Assembly: GCF_023073915.1 (NCBI RefSeq) | Contig: NZ_JADPKK010000009.1 | Coordinates: 62,001 to 126,000 of the forward strand | Direction: 5' to 3' | Length of the DNA stretch: 64,000 nt | Origin: Bradyrhizobium sp. 149 | Lineage (GTDB): Bacteria; Pseudomonadota; Alphaproteobacteria; Rhizobiales; Xanthobacteraceae | In this document: positions 53,271 through 62,752 of the stretch, piece after piece | How positions within the stretch are numbered: position 1 is the first letter of the stretch | Layout: the number at the start of each line of letters is the position of its first letter | The notes under the pieces: model-generated | What the model saw: the letters and a program-made list of their open reading frames with translations, nothing else | What the model was told of the DNA's origin: nothing | Databases searched by the model: none | Made by a program: the position numbers and the translations under genes

Positions 53271-53885
53271 TTATCGCTCCGCATAGCCGAGCGCCGAGGC
53301 CGGCATCTCGGCCGCCGGAGCCTCTAGGATCACGCTCGCCACGGCCGGCCCGCGCAAGCCGGGAGCGGAGCCCGGCGCATCCGGCGCGCCGTTGATCATG
53401 TTGGAAAGTCCGCTGAATCCGGCCTGGGCGATCTTCCGCAGCACGAGGTCGTCGGCGGCGCCCCAGGGGTCACGTCCACCCCTGGCCGCGGTCGGTTCCT
53501 CGCCGGAAAGGCGCAGCGCGCGCTGCTGGTTGGCGTCGTAGACGTCCCAGACCCAGGCGATCACGGTCTTGCCGCGCACGATCTGGGCAGAGAGGTAGCT
53601 GCGCACGCGGTAGGCGGCCGTCCCCTCGCGGGAGACCACGGACAGGCTGCGCAGCTTGGATTCGCTGTCGAGCACGCCGACCATGCGGTCGAACACTTGC
53701 GGCGGCGGCCCGTCGATTGATTCGAATGCGACCGTCGCCCCGGATCCGGCGCTCGGCGCCATCGCATAGGAGTTCGCAGCACCACCGCCACCGGCACAGC
53801 CGCCAAGCGCGGTCGCAGCCGCCAGCAGCATGATCGCCAGCACCCGCGAACCCGCGCGGCGCAAGATGAATGACGCGTCCCTCAT
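53271..53885 (-). CDS. Putative lipoprotein
   Basis: A 204-residue protein with a lipobox (ATALGGC, Cys30 from the start used) after a signal peptide, so it should be lipid-modified by Lgt and cut by LspA. The mature part is Gly/Ser-rich at first, then a compact domain (VAFESIDGPPPQVFDRMVGV to VIAWVWDVYDANQQRALRLS) that I cannot assign. A start 30 bases upstream is possible. Lies between prs and pgeF, on the same strand, with gaps of 190 and 110 bp. Confidence 0.8.
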   Translation of the reverse strand: MRDASFILRRAGSRVLAIMLLAAATALGGCAGGGGAANSYAMAPSAGSGATVAFESIDGPPPQVFDRMVGVLDSESKLRSLSVVSREGTAAYRVRSYLSAQIVRGKTVIAWVWDVYDANQQRALRLSGEEPTAARGGRDPWGAADDLVLRKIAQAGFSGLSNMINGAPDAPGSAPGLRGPAVASVILEAPAAEMPASALGYAER

Positions 53886-53998
53886 GAGGAGGGCAGCGAT
53901 ATCGTTAAAACGCATTAACGTCTAGGGCGGGAGCACCGCAGGCCACAGTCATCGCGCCGGGCTCATCGCCCCGGAATGACGCGGCGTTGCCCTTGTGT

Positions 53999-54766
53999 TC
54001 ACGCTTCGAGCGCGATCGCGTGAACGTGACGGCCGTAATCCGGCTCCTTGCGATGCACCGAGCGGCGGTAGCTGAAGAAGCGTTCGTCGGCGTAGGTGTC
54101 CAGACCAAGATCGTCGATCATCAGGATGCCTGCGGCTTCCAGACGCTTCCGGATGAAGCCGGCGAGGTCGAACATCGCGTGGCCCTCGCGCACCGACGGG
54201 ATGAAGAACATGGCGTTGTCCGCATCCGCGTCGATGAAGCGCGCCACGAATTCATTGCCGACTTCATAGCTGTCCTGGCGGATCAACGGGCCGATCGCGG
54301 CGATGATGCCGCTGCGCGTAGCGCCGAGTTTTTCCATCGCTGAAATGGTCGACTCCAGCACGCCGGTGAGCGCGCCCTTCCAGCCGGCATGCGCGCCCCC
54401 GATCACGCCCGCGTTGGGATCGACGAACAGCACGGGCCCGCAATCGGCGGTGGAGACGCCGAGCGCGATGCCGGGCACCTTCGTCACCAGCGCATCGCCC
54501 TTCGGCCGCGGCCCGCCCGGCCACGGGGTGTCGGCGACGAGCACGTCGGGGGAATGGATCTGGTGCAGGCTGAGAAAGCGTTCCGGCGCGACGCCGACAT
54601 GCTCGGCCATGCGGCGGCGGTTCTCCGCGACAAGGGCCTGATCGTCATTGGAGCCGAGCCCGCCGTTCAGCGCGGAATAGATGCCGTCCGAGACGCCGCC
54701 TTCGCGGGTGAAGAAGGCGTGGCGCAGACCGGGCACCGCCGACAGCAGCGAGGAAGCAAGGCTCAT
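53999..54766 (-). CDS. pgeF: Peptidoglycan editing factor / purine nucleoside phosphorylase (YfiH, laccase-domain)
   Basis: A 255-residue protein of the YfiH/DUF152 family. The metal-site His-Cys-His set is seen in LHQIHSPDV, STADCGPVLFVD and VIGGAHAGWKGAL. Members act on purine nucleosides or edit peptidoglycan precursors; which applies here is unknown. The ATG overlaps the midA stop by 4 bp, the third gene of the lgt-midA-pgeF cluster. Confidence 0.93.
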   Translation of the reverse strand: MSLASSLLSAVPGLRHAFFTREGGVSDGIYSALNGGLGSNDDQALVAENRRRMAEHVGVAPERFLSLHQIHSPDVLVADTPWPGGPRPKGDALVTKVPGIALGVSTADCGPVLFVDPNAGVIGGAHAGWKGALTGVLESTISAMEKLGATRSGIIAAIGPLIRQDSYEVGNEFVARFIDADADNAMFFIPSVREGHAMFDLAGFIRKRLEAAGILMIDDLGLDTYADERFFSYRRSVHRKEPDYGRHVHAIALEA

Positions 54767-55881
54767 GAGGCGCCTCCGGCGCGTTCGAGATCGCTGAGGC
54801 CGGCGATACTCGTCAGCCGCCGCTCGGAGATGCCGAGCACCTTGAACATCGAGCCCATGCCGCTGCGTCCGGTATCGGTCAGGCGCTTGAGTGCGATCGA
54901 AATATCGGTGGCGACGTCAGGCGTCGCCTTCTGCATCAGCGCGGCTGCACGGGTTTCGATGCCGACGCGCTTGAGGAAATCGCCCTGCGTCACCGGGCCG
55001 TGCACGCGGGCGCCGACATCCTCGGCCGCGCGCGCGAGCGCCTGGAAATCGACATGGGCGGTGACGTCGGCCTGGCCCGGCGCCTTCAGGGGATCGGTGA
55101 AGGAGTGGCGCGCGATCGCCTGGAAGGTGTCGCCGGCATCGCTGCGCAGATGGCCGTAGTCGACGATCAGCGCCGCGCCGTCCTGGTCGCGCACGCGCGT
55201 CGCGAGCTTCATGATCTCCGCATCGGGCCGCCATTCGAACACGGCCCCGACGGGCGCTGCGCGTACCAGAGACGGCAGCAGCACCTCGAAGCGCGGCGTC
55301 GGCTCGGAAGCCGCGCCGAACTGAAGTTTTCCGTTGGCATCGATCTCGATCACGCGCTCGTGCCAGCCGTTCTCGTGACGGACCATCTGGTGGATCGGCA
55401 GCACGTCGAAATATTCGTTGGCGAGGATGATGCTCGGTCCCTCGGGCACGTCGTCGATGCTGTCGTGCCAGGCGATGTTGCGCACGCCCGACAGCGTCGC
55501 ATTCTGTCGTTCGCGCAGGACGGGATTGACCTCGACCATGTGGATGTGAAGCGCCTGGTACAGCGGCGGCAGCACGCGGAGCGCGCGTAGCGCATCCGCC
55601 ATCATGGTGCCGCGGCCGGGGCCGAGTTCGATCAGCCGCAGGAATTGCGGCGAGCCCATCTGCTTCCACACCGAGGCGGTCCACAGGCCCAAGAGCTCGC
55701 CGAACATCTGGCTGACCTCGGGCGCGGTGGTGAAGTCACCTTCTCGTCCCAATGGATCGCGCGAGACGTAATAGCCATAGCGCGGGTGCATCAGACACAG
55801 TTCCATGTACCGCCAGACCGGCATGGGGCCCGAGGATTTGATCAGCGCCTTGATCTCGTTGAGTAGCGGCTGTTCGGTCAC
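54763..55881 (-). CDS. MidA/NDUFAF7 family SAM-dependent methyltransferase
   Basis: A 372-residue homologue of mitochondrial NDUFAF7, which dimethylates an arginine of a complex I subunit. The family blocks GPMPVWRYMELCLMHPRYGYY, IELGPGRGTMMADALR (SAM) and ILANEYFDVLPIHQMV are clear. It starts 21 bp after lgt and overlaps pgeF by 4 bp. A complex I maturation role is inferred by homology. Confidence 0.93.
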   Translation of the reverse strand: MTEQPLLNEIKALIKSSGPMPVWRYMELCLMHPRYGYYVSRDPLGREGDFTTAPEVSQMFGELLGLWTASVWKQMGSPQFLRLIELGPGRGTMMADALRALRVLPPLYQALHIHMVEVNPVLRERQNATLSGVRNIAWHDSIDDVPEGPSIILANEYFDVLPIHQMVRHENGWHERVIEIDANGKLQFGAASEPTPRFEVLLPSLVRAAPVGAVFEWRPDAEIMKLATRVRDQDGAALIVDYGHLRSDAGDTFQAIARHSFTDPLKAPGQADVTAHVDFQALARAAEDVGARVHGPVTQGDFLKRVGIETRAAALMQKATPDVATDISIALKRLTDTGRSGMGSMFKVLGISERRLTSIAGLSDLERAGGAS

Positions 55882-55902
55882 GGTCTATCTTCTCGAAAGG
55901 AA

Positions 55903-56748
55903 TTAACTGATAGCCTTTGCGGGCTGCGGCGCACCGCGCCTCACTGCCAATACAATAAGTATGAGGCCTACAATAAGCATCGGGATCGACAACAGCATGC
56001 CCATGGTTAATCCGCCCCAGAGAAAGCCGAGCTGGACGTCCGGTTCGCGGAAATGCTCGCCGGCGATCCGGCTCAGACCATAGATCAGGATGAAGGCGCC
56101 GAGGATCATGCCCGGCCGCTTCAGGGCACCGAAGCGGATCATGATCGCGAGCACCGTGAACAGCAAAATGCCCTCCATGCCGGCCTCATAGAGCTGGCTG
56201 GGATGGCGCGGTAGCTGGGCGGGGTCATTGGGAAAAATCATCGCCCAGGGCAGCTCCGGGTCGGTGGCGCGGCCCCACAATTCGCCATTGATGAAATTGG
56301 CGATGCGGCCCAGCAGCAGTCCGACCGGGGCGACGGCGGTGGTGATGTCGCCGAGCGACAGGATCGAGATGCCGTTGCGATAGGCGAACCACATCACCGC
56401 GACGACGCAGCCGAGGAAGCCGCCGTGGAAGGACATGCCGCCTTCCCAAAGCCTGAAGATCGCGGCGGGATGCTCGATGAAGAAGGGCAGATTGTAGAAC
56501 AGCACGTAGCCGGTGCGGCCGCCGAGGATGATGCCGAGCGTGACCCACAGAATGAAGTCGTCGATCTGCAGCAGCGACATCGGCGCCGGACCGCCCCACA
56601 GGCGCTCTTTCTTCAGGAGCGAGCGCGCATAGAGCCAGCCGAATACGATGCCGCAGATATAGGCCAGCGCATACCAGCGGATCGCGAACGGACCGATCTC
56701 GATCGCGATCGGCTTGAAGGCGGGAAAGTCGATGAGCAGAAAGGGCAT
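55903..56748 (-). CDS. lgt: Prolipoprotein diacylglyceryl transferase
   Basis: Attaches diacylglycerol to the lipobox cysteine of prolipoproteins, ahead of LspA. 281 residues, seven hydrophobic helices. The signature [17 protein letters not shown] and [14 protein letters not shown] are present. The ATG at 56748 has aagg upstream. First gene of lgt-midA-pgeF; a dienelactone hydrolase gene lies 14 bp upstream on the same strand. Confidence 0.96.
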   Translation of the reverse strand: MPFLLIDFPAFKPIAIEIGPFAIRWYALAYICGIVFGWLYARSLLKKERLWGGPAPMSLLQIDDFILWVTLGIILGGRTGYVLFYNLPFFIEHPAAIFRLWEGGMSFHGGFLGCVVAVMWFAYRNGISILSLGDITTAVAPVGLLLGRIANFINGELWGRATDPELPWAMIFPNDPAQLPRHPSQLYEAGMEGILLFTVLAIMIRFGALKRPGMILGAFILIYGLSRIAGEHFREPDVQLGFLWGGLTMGMLLSIPMLIVGLILIVLAVRRGAPQPAKAIS

Positions 56749-56762
56749 CGCGCCTTCTATGT

Positions 56763-57494
56763 CTAGACCAGATTGCGGCGATAGAGCGCCAGCAGACGCT
56801 CCCAATGCCGCTCGGCGGCGTCGCGGTGATAGACCGGACGCTTGGGAAAGGCGAAGCCGTGATGGGTGCCGGGATAGATCTCGACCTCGGCTTTGGCGCC
56901 GTTCATGCCCTGCTTCACCTTCTCGATGATCTCGGCGGGCGCGTAGATGTCGGTCTCGGCGCAGGCGAAATAGAGCTCGGCCTCGGTCCTGCCGGCGGCG
57001 AGATGCGGGCTGTCGTCCTGGTCGGTTGCTAGCTGCGTGCCGTAGACCGAGGCGGCGGCCTTGACGCAATCGGGAAAATGCGTGGCGGCGTTGATAGCGT
57101 AGCGGCCGCTCATGCAGTAGCCGACGGTGCCGACGACATCTGTGTTCGCCGCGGTCCTGCCCTCGGCATAGGCGAGCAGTGCTTTGGTGTCGTCCATGAC
57201 CATGGGGATCGTGAGCGAGCCCATCAGCGCGAACATGCGCTTGCGCTCCGGCGCGTTCGGATCGGCCGGCAGCGCGCCGAGCTCCATCACGCCCGAGCGG
57301 TAATAGAGGTTCGGCAGCATCACGTAATAGCCGGAGGTCGCGAGCCGGCGCGCCATGTCACGCAGCTCTTCGCGGATCGCCGGCGCGTCCATGTAGAACA
57401 GGATGACCGGAAACGGCCCGCCGCGTTCGGGATGGCTGATGAAGGTGGCGGTGTGACCGTCCTTGGTGGGGATCGCGATCTGCTGATCGATCAT
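56763..57494 (-). CDS. Dienelactone hydrolase family protein
   Basis: A 243-residue alpha/beta hydrolase. The nucleophile is Cys in [12 protein letters not shown], with the acid Asp in CAETDIYAP and the His in GTHHGFAFP, the DLH catalytic triad. True dienelactone hydrolases act in chlorocatechol degradation, but no such genes are nearby, so the substrate is open. Its stop is 14 bp before the lgt start, so it may be co-transcribed with the lgt cluster. Confidence 0.92.
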   Translation of the reverse strand: MIDQQIAIPTKDGHTATFISHPERGGPFPVILFYMDAPAIREELRDMARRLATSGYYVMLPNLYYRSGVMELGALPADPNAPERKRMFALMGSLTIPMVMDDTKALLAYAEGRTAANTDVVGTVGYCMSGRYAINAATHFPDCVKAAASVYGTQLATDQDDSPHLAAGRTEAELYFACAETDIYAPAEIIEKVKQGMNGAKAEVEIYPGTHHGFAFPKRPVYHRDAAERHWERLLALYRRNLV

Positions 57495-57662
57495 CTTGAG
57501 CGCCTTTGTACTTCTTCTTATGCAGGGACGTTGAGTACGATTGCAAGGAAACCGGGGCATGACAAGGATGCCGCCGATCGGCTCTTGAACCGGCCCGATC
57601 GGATTGCCATTGTCTTTCCGCGCGCTCGCGCAGAGTTCATCGAAAGCCGCCAGGAGACCGAA

Positions 57663-57914
57663 ATGACCCAGACCAACAACCGGTTTTTCGACGAGATCGG
57701 CCGCCTGATGAACGACGCCGCCGGTGCCGCGCAGGGCGTCAAGCGCGAGTTCGACACGGTGATGCGCACCCAGGCCGAAAAATTCCTGCGCGACATGGAT
57801 CTGGTCAAGCGCGAGGAGTTCGAGGCGGTCAAGGACATGGCGCGGCTGGCGCGCGAGGAGAACGAGGCGCTGAAGGCACGCATCACGGCGCTGGAGGCCA
57901 AGCTCGGCGGGTAA
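57663..57914 (+). CDS. ubiK: Ubiquinone biosynthesis accessory factor UbiK (BMFP)
   Basis: An 83-residue protein with a membrane-fusogenic helix (FFDEIGRLMNDAAGAAQGV) and a C-terminal coiled coil (EENEALKARITALEAKLGG), the UbiK/YqiC pattern. UbiK assists aerobic ubiquinone synthesis. cagga lies eight bases before the ATG. Divergent from the dienelactone hydrolase. Confidence 0.9.
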   Translation: MTQTNNRFFDEIGRLMNDAAGAAQGVKREFDTVMRTQAEKFLRDMDLVKREEFEAVKDMARLAREENEALKARITALEAKLGG

Positions 57915-58097
57915 CTCCGGCGGCTCCATCGGGTCTATCGGGTTCCGCCCGGCGGCCCATTCTCCTTGTCATTTCCGCGTCTTCCGGGTAAAAGCCCGCC
58001 ACGTCCGCGGCCCCCGCACCCCTGGAGGCTTGCTGCGGCGTATGCCATGGGCCGCCTTGCGGCCCATTAACTTTTGCAAAAACAAGGACTTAACGTT

Positions 58098-58835
58098 ATG
58101 GCGACCGTCAAGGAATTGAAGGCGACCGCACGTCCGAAGAGCGGCAAGGGGGCCGCCCGGGCTGAGCGTCGCGCCGGGAGAGTGCCCGGAGTGATCTATG
58201 GCAACAACCAGCCCCCGCTGACGATCTCGATCGAAGATCGTGAACTGCGCACGCGCATCCTCGCCGGCCGCTTCCTGACCACGCTGGTCGACATCGACCT
58301 TGAGGGCAACAAGCACCGCGTGATTCCGCGCGACTACCACCTCGATCCGGTCAAGGATTTCCCGATCCATGTCGACTTCATGCGGCTCGGCGAAGGCGCC
58401 ACCATCCGCATCAGCGTTCCCTTGCACGTGGTGAAGGCTGAGGGTTCGCCCGGCGTGAAGCGCGGCGGCGCCGTGAACATCGTTGCGCATGCGATCGAGC
58501 TCGAGTGCGGCGTGGAGAACATCCCGCAGTTCATCGAGGCGGATGTCGGTTCGCTTGAAATCGGCCACTCGCTGCATCTATCCGACATCAAGCTGCCGGC
58601 CGGCGTGAAGGCGCTGACCTCCGAGGACGCGACCCTCGTCACCATCGTGCCGCCGTCCGGCTACGCCGAAGAGCAGAAGGCTGCGGCTGCTGCTCCGGCT
58701 GCGGGTGCTGCTGCTCCGGCCGCTGGTGCTGCCGCTCCTGCTGCAGGTGCTGCTGCTCCGGCCGCGGCTGCCAAGGCTCCGGCTGCCAAAGCTCCCGCTG
58801 CCAAGGCTCCCGCCGGCGGCGACAAGAAGAAGTAA
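58098..58835 (+). CDS. rplY: Ribosomal protein bL25 / Ctc-type general stress protein, Ala/Pro-rich tail
   Basis: A 245-residue long-form L25. The 5S rRNA-binding N-terminal domain (TARPKSGKGAARAERRAGRVPGVIYG) and the TL5/Ctc beta domain (VHVDFMRLGEGATIRISVPL; DIKLPAGVKALTSED) are complete. The last 50 residues are four copies of AAAPAAG followed by AAKAP units. rplY-pth-ychF is a conserved order. The ATG at 58098 is preceded by a poor ribosome binding site. Confidence 0.95.
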   Translation: MATVKELKATARPKSGKGAARAERRAGRVPGVIYGNNQPPLTISIEDRELRTRILAGRFLTTLVDIDLEGNKHRVIPRDYHLDPVKDFPIHVDFMRLGEGATIRISVPLHVVKAEGSPGVKRGGAVNIVAHAIELECGVENIPQFIEADVGSLEIGHSLHLSDIKLPAGVKALTSEDATLVTIVPPSGYAEEQKAAAAAPAAGAAAPAAGAAAPAAGAAAPAAAAKAPAAKAPAAKAPAGGDKKK

Positions 58836-58845
58836 CTCTCAAAGC

Positions 58846-58872
58846 CGGCGCGCGGTCCCTGACCGCGCGCCG
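58846..58872. terminator. Perfect GC hairpin between rplY and pth
   Basis: cggcgcgcggtc (58846-58857) and gaccgcgcgccg (58861-58872) are perfect 12-base complements with a 3-base loop. No T run follows, so it may reduce read-through into pth rather than stop it. Confidence 0.6.
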
Positions 58873-58892
58873 AGCGAGGGGCGCGCCGCGTC

Positions 58893-59498
58893 ATGCGACT
58901 CTTTGTTGGGCTCGGCAATCCCGGCGCGAAATACGCACGCAACCGGCACAATATCGGCTTCATGGCCGTCGACGTGATCGCACGGCGTCATGGTTTCGCG
59001 CCCTGGCGCCGCAGGTTTCAGGGCGAGACCTCGGAAGGTTCGCTCGGCACTGAGCGCGTGATCCTGCTCAAGCCGACGACCTACATGAACGATTCCGGCC
59101 GCAGCGTTCAGGAAGCGGCAGGCTTCTTCAAGATCGCGCCGGGCGACGTCACCGTATTCCATGACGAACTCGAACTGCCGCCGGGCAAGGTGCGGGTGAA
59201 GATCGGCGGCGGCATCGCCGGCCACAATGGCTTGCGCTCGATCTCCGCCCATATCGGCAACGACTACCGCCGGGTGCGGCTCGGCATCGGTCATCCCGGC
59301 GTCAAGGAACTGGTGCACGGCCACGTGCTGTCGGACTTCGCCAAAGCCGACAACGACTGGGTAGCGACACTCTGCGACGCGGTGGCCGAGCACGCGGGAT
59401 TGGTTGCCAAAGGCACGGACGCGACCTTCGCCAACAGGGTGCACCTCGCCATGCAGGCGAAGGGATTTTTGACCAAGGACGACAACGGCAAGGAATAA
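58893..59498 (+). CDS. pth: Peptidyl-tRNA hydrolase
   Basis: Recycles peptidyl-tRNA dropped from ribosomes. 201 residues. [20 protein letters not shown] holds Asn and the catalytic His; the Asp is in [28 protein letters not shown] follows. Second gene of rplY-pth-ychF. Confidence 0.97.
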   Translation: MRLFVGLGNPGAKYARNRHNIGFMAVDVIARRHGFAPWRRRFQGETSEGSLGTERVILLKPTTYMNDSGRSVQEAAGFFKIAPGDVTVFHDELELPPGKVRVKIGGGIAGHNGLRSISAHIGNDYRRVRLGIGHPGVKELVHGHVLSDFAKADNDWVATLCDAVAEHAGLVAKGTDATFANRVHLAMQAKGFLTKDDNGKE

Positions 59499-59503
59499 CG
59501 CTC

Positions 59504-60601
59504 GTGGGATTTAAATGCGGGATCGTCGGATTGCCCAATGTCGGCAAATCGACCTTGTTCAACGCGCTGACCGAGACGGCCGCGGCGCAGGCGGCGAACT
59601 ATCCGTTCTGCACGATCGAGCCGAATGTCGGCGAGGTCGCAGTGCCGGATCCGCGGCTGGAGAAGCTCGCAGCCATCGCCAAGTCGGGCCAGATCATTCC
59701 GACCCGACTGACCTTCGTGGACATCGCCGGCCTCGTGCGCGGCGCGTCAAAGGGTGAAGGCCTCGGCAACCAGTTCCTCGCCAACATCCGCGAGGTCGAT
59801 GCCATCGCGCATGTCGTGCGCTGCTTCGAGGACTCCGACATCACCCATGTCGAGGGCAAGATCGCCCCGCTCGCCGACATCGAGACCATCGAGACCGAGC
59901 TGATGCTCGCCGATCTCGACAGCCTCGAAAAGCGCGTCGACAACCTGTCCAAGAAGGCCAAGGGCAACGACAAGGACGCCAAGGAGCAGCTCGACCTCGT
60001 CAATCGTACGCTGGTGCTGCTGCGCGAGGGCCAGCCCGCGCGCCTCGTCGAGCGCAAGGCGGAGGAGGAGCGCGCCTTCGGGATGCTCGGCCTGCTGTCA
60101 TCCAAGCCGGTACTCTACGTCTGCAACGTCGAGGAAGGCTCGGCCGCATCGGGCAATTCGTTCTCGAAGGCGGTGCAGGACCAGGCCGCCAAGGAAGGCG
60201 CCATTGCCGTCGTCATCTCGGCAAAGATCGAATCCGAGATCGCCACCATTTCACGTGACGAACGCGCCGATTTCCTGGAGACGCTGGGTCTCGAAGAGGC
60301 CGGCCTCGATCGCCTGATCCGCGCCGGCTACACGCTGCTCGACCTCATCACCTATTTCACGGTGGGCCCGAAGGAAGCGCGCGCCTGGACCATCCATCGT
60401 GGCACCAAGGCGCCGGGCGCGGCCGGCGTGATCCACACCGACTTCGAGAAGGGTTTCATCCGCGCCGAGACCATCGCGTATGAGGACTACGTCGCGCTGG
60501 GCGGCGAAGCCGGCGCCCGCGATGCCGGCAAGCTCCGCCTCGAAGGCAAGGAATACGTCGTCGCCGACGGCGACGTGATGCATTTCAGGTTTAATACGTA
60601 A
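59504..60601 (+). CDS. ychF: Redox-regulated ATPase YchF (Obg-like)
   Basis: A 365-residue P-loop ATPase related to Obg and human OLA1. The P loop is [14 protein letters not shown]. The G4 region lacks the usual NKxD and reads NVEE, matching YchF's ATP rather than GTP preference. A C-terminal TGS domain ([14 protein letters not shown]) ends it. The GTG start lies 5 bp after the pth stop. Confidence 0.96.
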   Translation: MGFKCGIVGLPNVGKSTLFNALTETAAAQAANYPFCTIEPNVGEVAVPDPRLEKLAAIAKSGQIIPTRLTFVDIAGLVRGASKGEGLGNQFLANIREVDAIAHVVRCFEDSDITHVEGKIAPLADIETIETELMLADLDSLEKRVDNLSKKAKGNDKDAKEQLDLVNRTLVLLREGQPARLVERKAEEERAFGMLGLLSSKPVLYVCNVEEGSAASGNSFSKAVQDQAAKEGAIAVVISAKIESEIATISRDERADFLETLGLEEAGLDRLIRAGYTLLDLITYFTVGPKEARAWTIHRGTKAPGAAGVIHTDFEKGFIRAETIAYEDYVALGGEAGARDAGKLRLEGKEYVVADGDVMHFRFNT

Positions 60602-60616
60602 GATCAGCTTGTCGTT

Positions 60617-60642
60617 GCCGGGCGCGCGAAGCGCGAGCCCGG
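60617..60642. repeat. Hairpin repeat after ychF
   Basis: ccgggcgcgcgaagcgcgag followed by cccgg folds as cgggcgcgcg/cgcgagcccg-like arms; the same style as at 43680 after ilvE. It lies between convergent ychF and the DUF4282 gene. Confidence 0.55.
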
Positions 60643-60649
60643 ATGACGG

Positions 60650-60946
60650 CTACCGCAACCCGCCGCCCTGATCCCTGATCGCGCCGAGGTGCTCGTTGAT
60701 ACGGAAGATGATCAGGATCAGCTCCGCGAGGATGCGCGAGAACACGATCCCGACGACGACGCTCGCGATCGACGATAGCAGCGTCAGGAAGCCGCCGAAC
60801 GGGCTGATCGCCATCATCGCGAGGCCGGAGAAGATGCCGGAGAGGCCGAACAGGCAGATCAGCGCGATCACCAGCCAGTAGAAGGTCTTGATGATCGTCG
60901 GCGTGATGAAGCGGTCCCATTGAAACAGGTCGCTGAATGAAAACAT
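60650..60946 (-). CDS. DUF4282 membrane protein
   Basis: A 98-residue inner-membrane protein with two hydrophobic helices (IIKTFYWLVIALICLFGLSG; FLTLLSSIASVVVGIVFSRI), matching DUF4282. The conserved FSFSDLFQWDRFITP N terminus and NEHLGAIRDQ end are seen. Function unknown. Confidence 0.85.
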   Translation of the reverse strand: MFSFSDLFQWDRFITPTIIKTFYWLVIALICLFGLSGIFSGLAMMAISPFGGFLTLLSSIASVVVGIVFSRILAELILIIFRINEHLGAIRDQGGGLR

Positions 60947-61129
60947 TGCTCTCCCCAGGGCAATTCAGGTGGTGTCAAAACGGGCCTTGCAAGTGGATTC
61001 CGGCCCCCGGTTGATCCGACTCAAGACCAACGCCGGCGCGTCGAATGTAGCACGAGCCATGCAGGCCGGCGGGTTGAGATTGCCGCAAAGTGCGGCCACA
61101 ATCTGTCATTCCCTCAAACCTTTCCCAAG

Positions 61130-61582
61130 ATGACCCTGACCTTCGAAGATTTCCCGCCCGGCCGGTTCGGAACATTCGGCCCGCGCCATGTCACCCGCGA
61201 CGAGATCCTGGCCTTCGCTGCCGAGTTCGATCCCCAGCCGATGCACCTCGACGAGGAGGCCGCCAGCAAAAGCATGTTGCGCGGCCTGTCCGGCTCGGGC
61301 TGGCATCTCTGTTCGCTGATGATGCGGATGATGGCCGACGGCTTCATTACCCGCGCCGCCTCGCTGGGATCTCCCGGCGTCGAGGAGGTGCGCTGGCTGT
61401 CGCCGCTGAGACCCGGCGACGACCTCATGCTCGACGTCGACGTCGTGGAGGCTCGCACCTCGAAGAGTCGTCCGGAGCTCGGCATCGTCAAGTTCAAATG
61501 CGCCGTGCGTAACGCTGGGGGTGATGCGCTGTGCGAGATGACCTCGCCGATCCTGATCAAGCGGCGCGAGGGGGCGGTCTAA
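61130..61582 (+). CDS. MaoC-like dehydratase (first of a pair)
   Basis: A 150-residue hot-dog fold hydratase-2 protein. The catalytic Asp/His motif is EFDPQPMHLDEE, followed by SGWHLCSLMMRM. Family members hydrate trans-2-enoyl-CoA. Its TAA overlaps the ATG of a second, related MaoC gene by one base; such pairs can form heterodimers. Confidence 0.9.
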   Translation: MTLTFEDFPPGRFGTFGPRHVTRDEILAFAAEFDPQPMHLDEEAASKSMLRGLSGSGWHLCSLMMRMMADGFITRAASLGSPGVEEVRWLSPLRPGDDLMLDVDVVEARTSKSRPELGIVKFKCAVRNAGGDALCEMTSPILIKRREGAV

Positions 61583-62064
61583 TGCCGTTTTTCGAGGAGA
61601 TCGAGATTGGGCATCGCCGCGAGATCGGCGCCTATATTTTCACGGCGGACTCCATCAAGGCGTTCGCCGCGAAGTTCGATCCGCAACGTTTCCACCTCGA
61701 CGAGGAGGAGGGCAAGAACTCGCTGTTCGGCGGGCTCGCGGCCTCGGGCTGGCATGTCGGCTCGGCCTGCATGAGCCTGCTTGTCGCCGACGGCCAGCGT
61801 CTGGCGCGGGAAGCCGCTTCGCGCGGCGAGGAGGTCGCGGTGTGGGGCCCGTCGCCGGGCTTTCGCGACCTGCGCTGGATCAAGCCGGTGCTCGCCGGCG
61901 ACATCGTCACCTACGTCAACGTCGTCATCGACAAGCGCAGCTCCGCCTCGCGACCCGGCTGGGGCATCCTGACCGCGCGCACCACCGGCACCAACCAGCG
62001 CGGCGAGGACGTCTACGCCATCACCGCCAGTGCCTTCGTGCCGATGCGTGCGAACGGCGGTTAG
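61582..62064 (+). CDS. MaoC-like dehydratase (second of a pair)
   Basis: A 160-residue hot-dog hydratase related to its neighbour: KFDPQRFHLDEEEGKNSLFG carries the Asp/His site and ASGWHVGSACMSL the next helix. Translation is coupled to the first MaoC gene by a one-base overlap. Conserved repetition of the FDPQxxHLDEE motif in both suggests an old tandem duplication. Substrate unknown. Confidence 0.9.
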   Translation: MPFFEEIEIGHRREIGAYIFTADSIKAFAAKFDPQRFHLDEEEGKNSLFGGLAASGWHVGSACMSLLVADGQRLAREAASRGEEVAVWGPSPGFRDLRWIKPVLAGDIVTYVNVVIDKRSSASRPGWGILTARTTGTNQRGEDVYAITASAFVPMRANGG

Positions 62065-62262
62065 ATCCGTTCCAAGATGAACGGCGAAAACAGCGTGCGA
62101 GTGTTGCCTCCGCGCTATGGACGCGATTCCGGGTGGCTGCCATAAGCCTGCGCAACATGGTTTTCCCGCGAAGCAGTTGGCGGAACCATCGAGTTGCTAA
62201 CCAATTATGAACCTGTCGCTGTCTATTTGAACGATCTGGGCAGAGTACAGGGGACGAGGACC

Positions 62263-62409
62263 ATGGCAGACCGCGGCGCACTCAAGCTGGTCGGATTTAT
62301 CTTTGCTACCGCGACGCTGGTTGTGATGCTGGTCGCTGGCATGGTGGTGAAGGGCTACGCCGACGGCGCCTACACTCTCGAAGCTTCGACCGTGGAAGCC
62401 GCCCGGTAA
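62263..62409 (+). CDS. Very small membrane protein
   Basis: A 48-residue protein with one membrane segment (LVGFIFATATLVVMLVAGMVV) and a short polar tail. gggacgagg precedes the ATG. Small single-span proteins of this kind are conserved but unannotated in Bradyrhizobium. Function unknown. Confidence 0.65.
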   Translation: MADRGALKLVGFIFATATLVVMLVAGMVVKGYADGAYTLEASTVEAAR

Positions 62410-62449
62410 GACTTCGTTAACTCCGCGGGGCCGCAACGCGGCCTCCGCC

Positions 62450-62587
62450 TCAGCGGCTATAGACGAACGCCAATATCGCGATCGCAACCGCCAGCAATCC
62501 GACAAAGCGCAGCATGATCGTGCCGAACTGGTTCGGCGCGGGCCGCAGCGGTATCGGGTCCGTGTTGTCGGGCCGAATGCTTTCCAT
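62450..62587 (-). CDS. Very small membrane protein
   Basis: A 45-residue protein, MESIRPDNTDPIPLRPAPNQ then FGTIMLRFVG and LLAVAIAILAFVYSR, with a Pro-rich cytoplasmic start and one C-terminal membrane span. A ggggac stretch lies eight bases before the ATG. It is convergent with the 48-residue gene, 40 bp away. No recognised family. Confidence 0.6.
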   Translation of the reverse strand: MESIRPDNTDPIPLRPAPNQFGTIMLRFVGLLAVAIAILAFVYSR

Positions 62588-62752
62588 CTGAAATGTCCCC
62601 AGGCCCGGCCGCGATGGCTGTGGGCGCCTGGCGTTAGTCGCCGGGAGGATGCGGGAAGTTCAAAGTGGTGGCGAGGGAGAGCACATATCCCACGAATCAA
62701 AACCGCCGCGCCCCTTTCGGAACGCGGCGGCTGATAATGCGGGATTCAGCGA

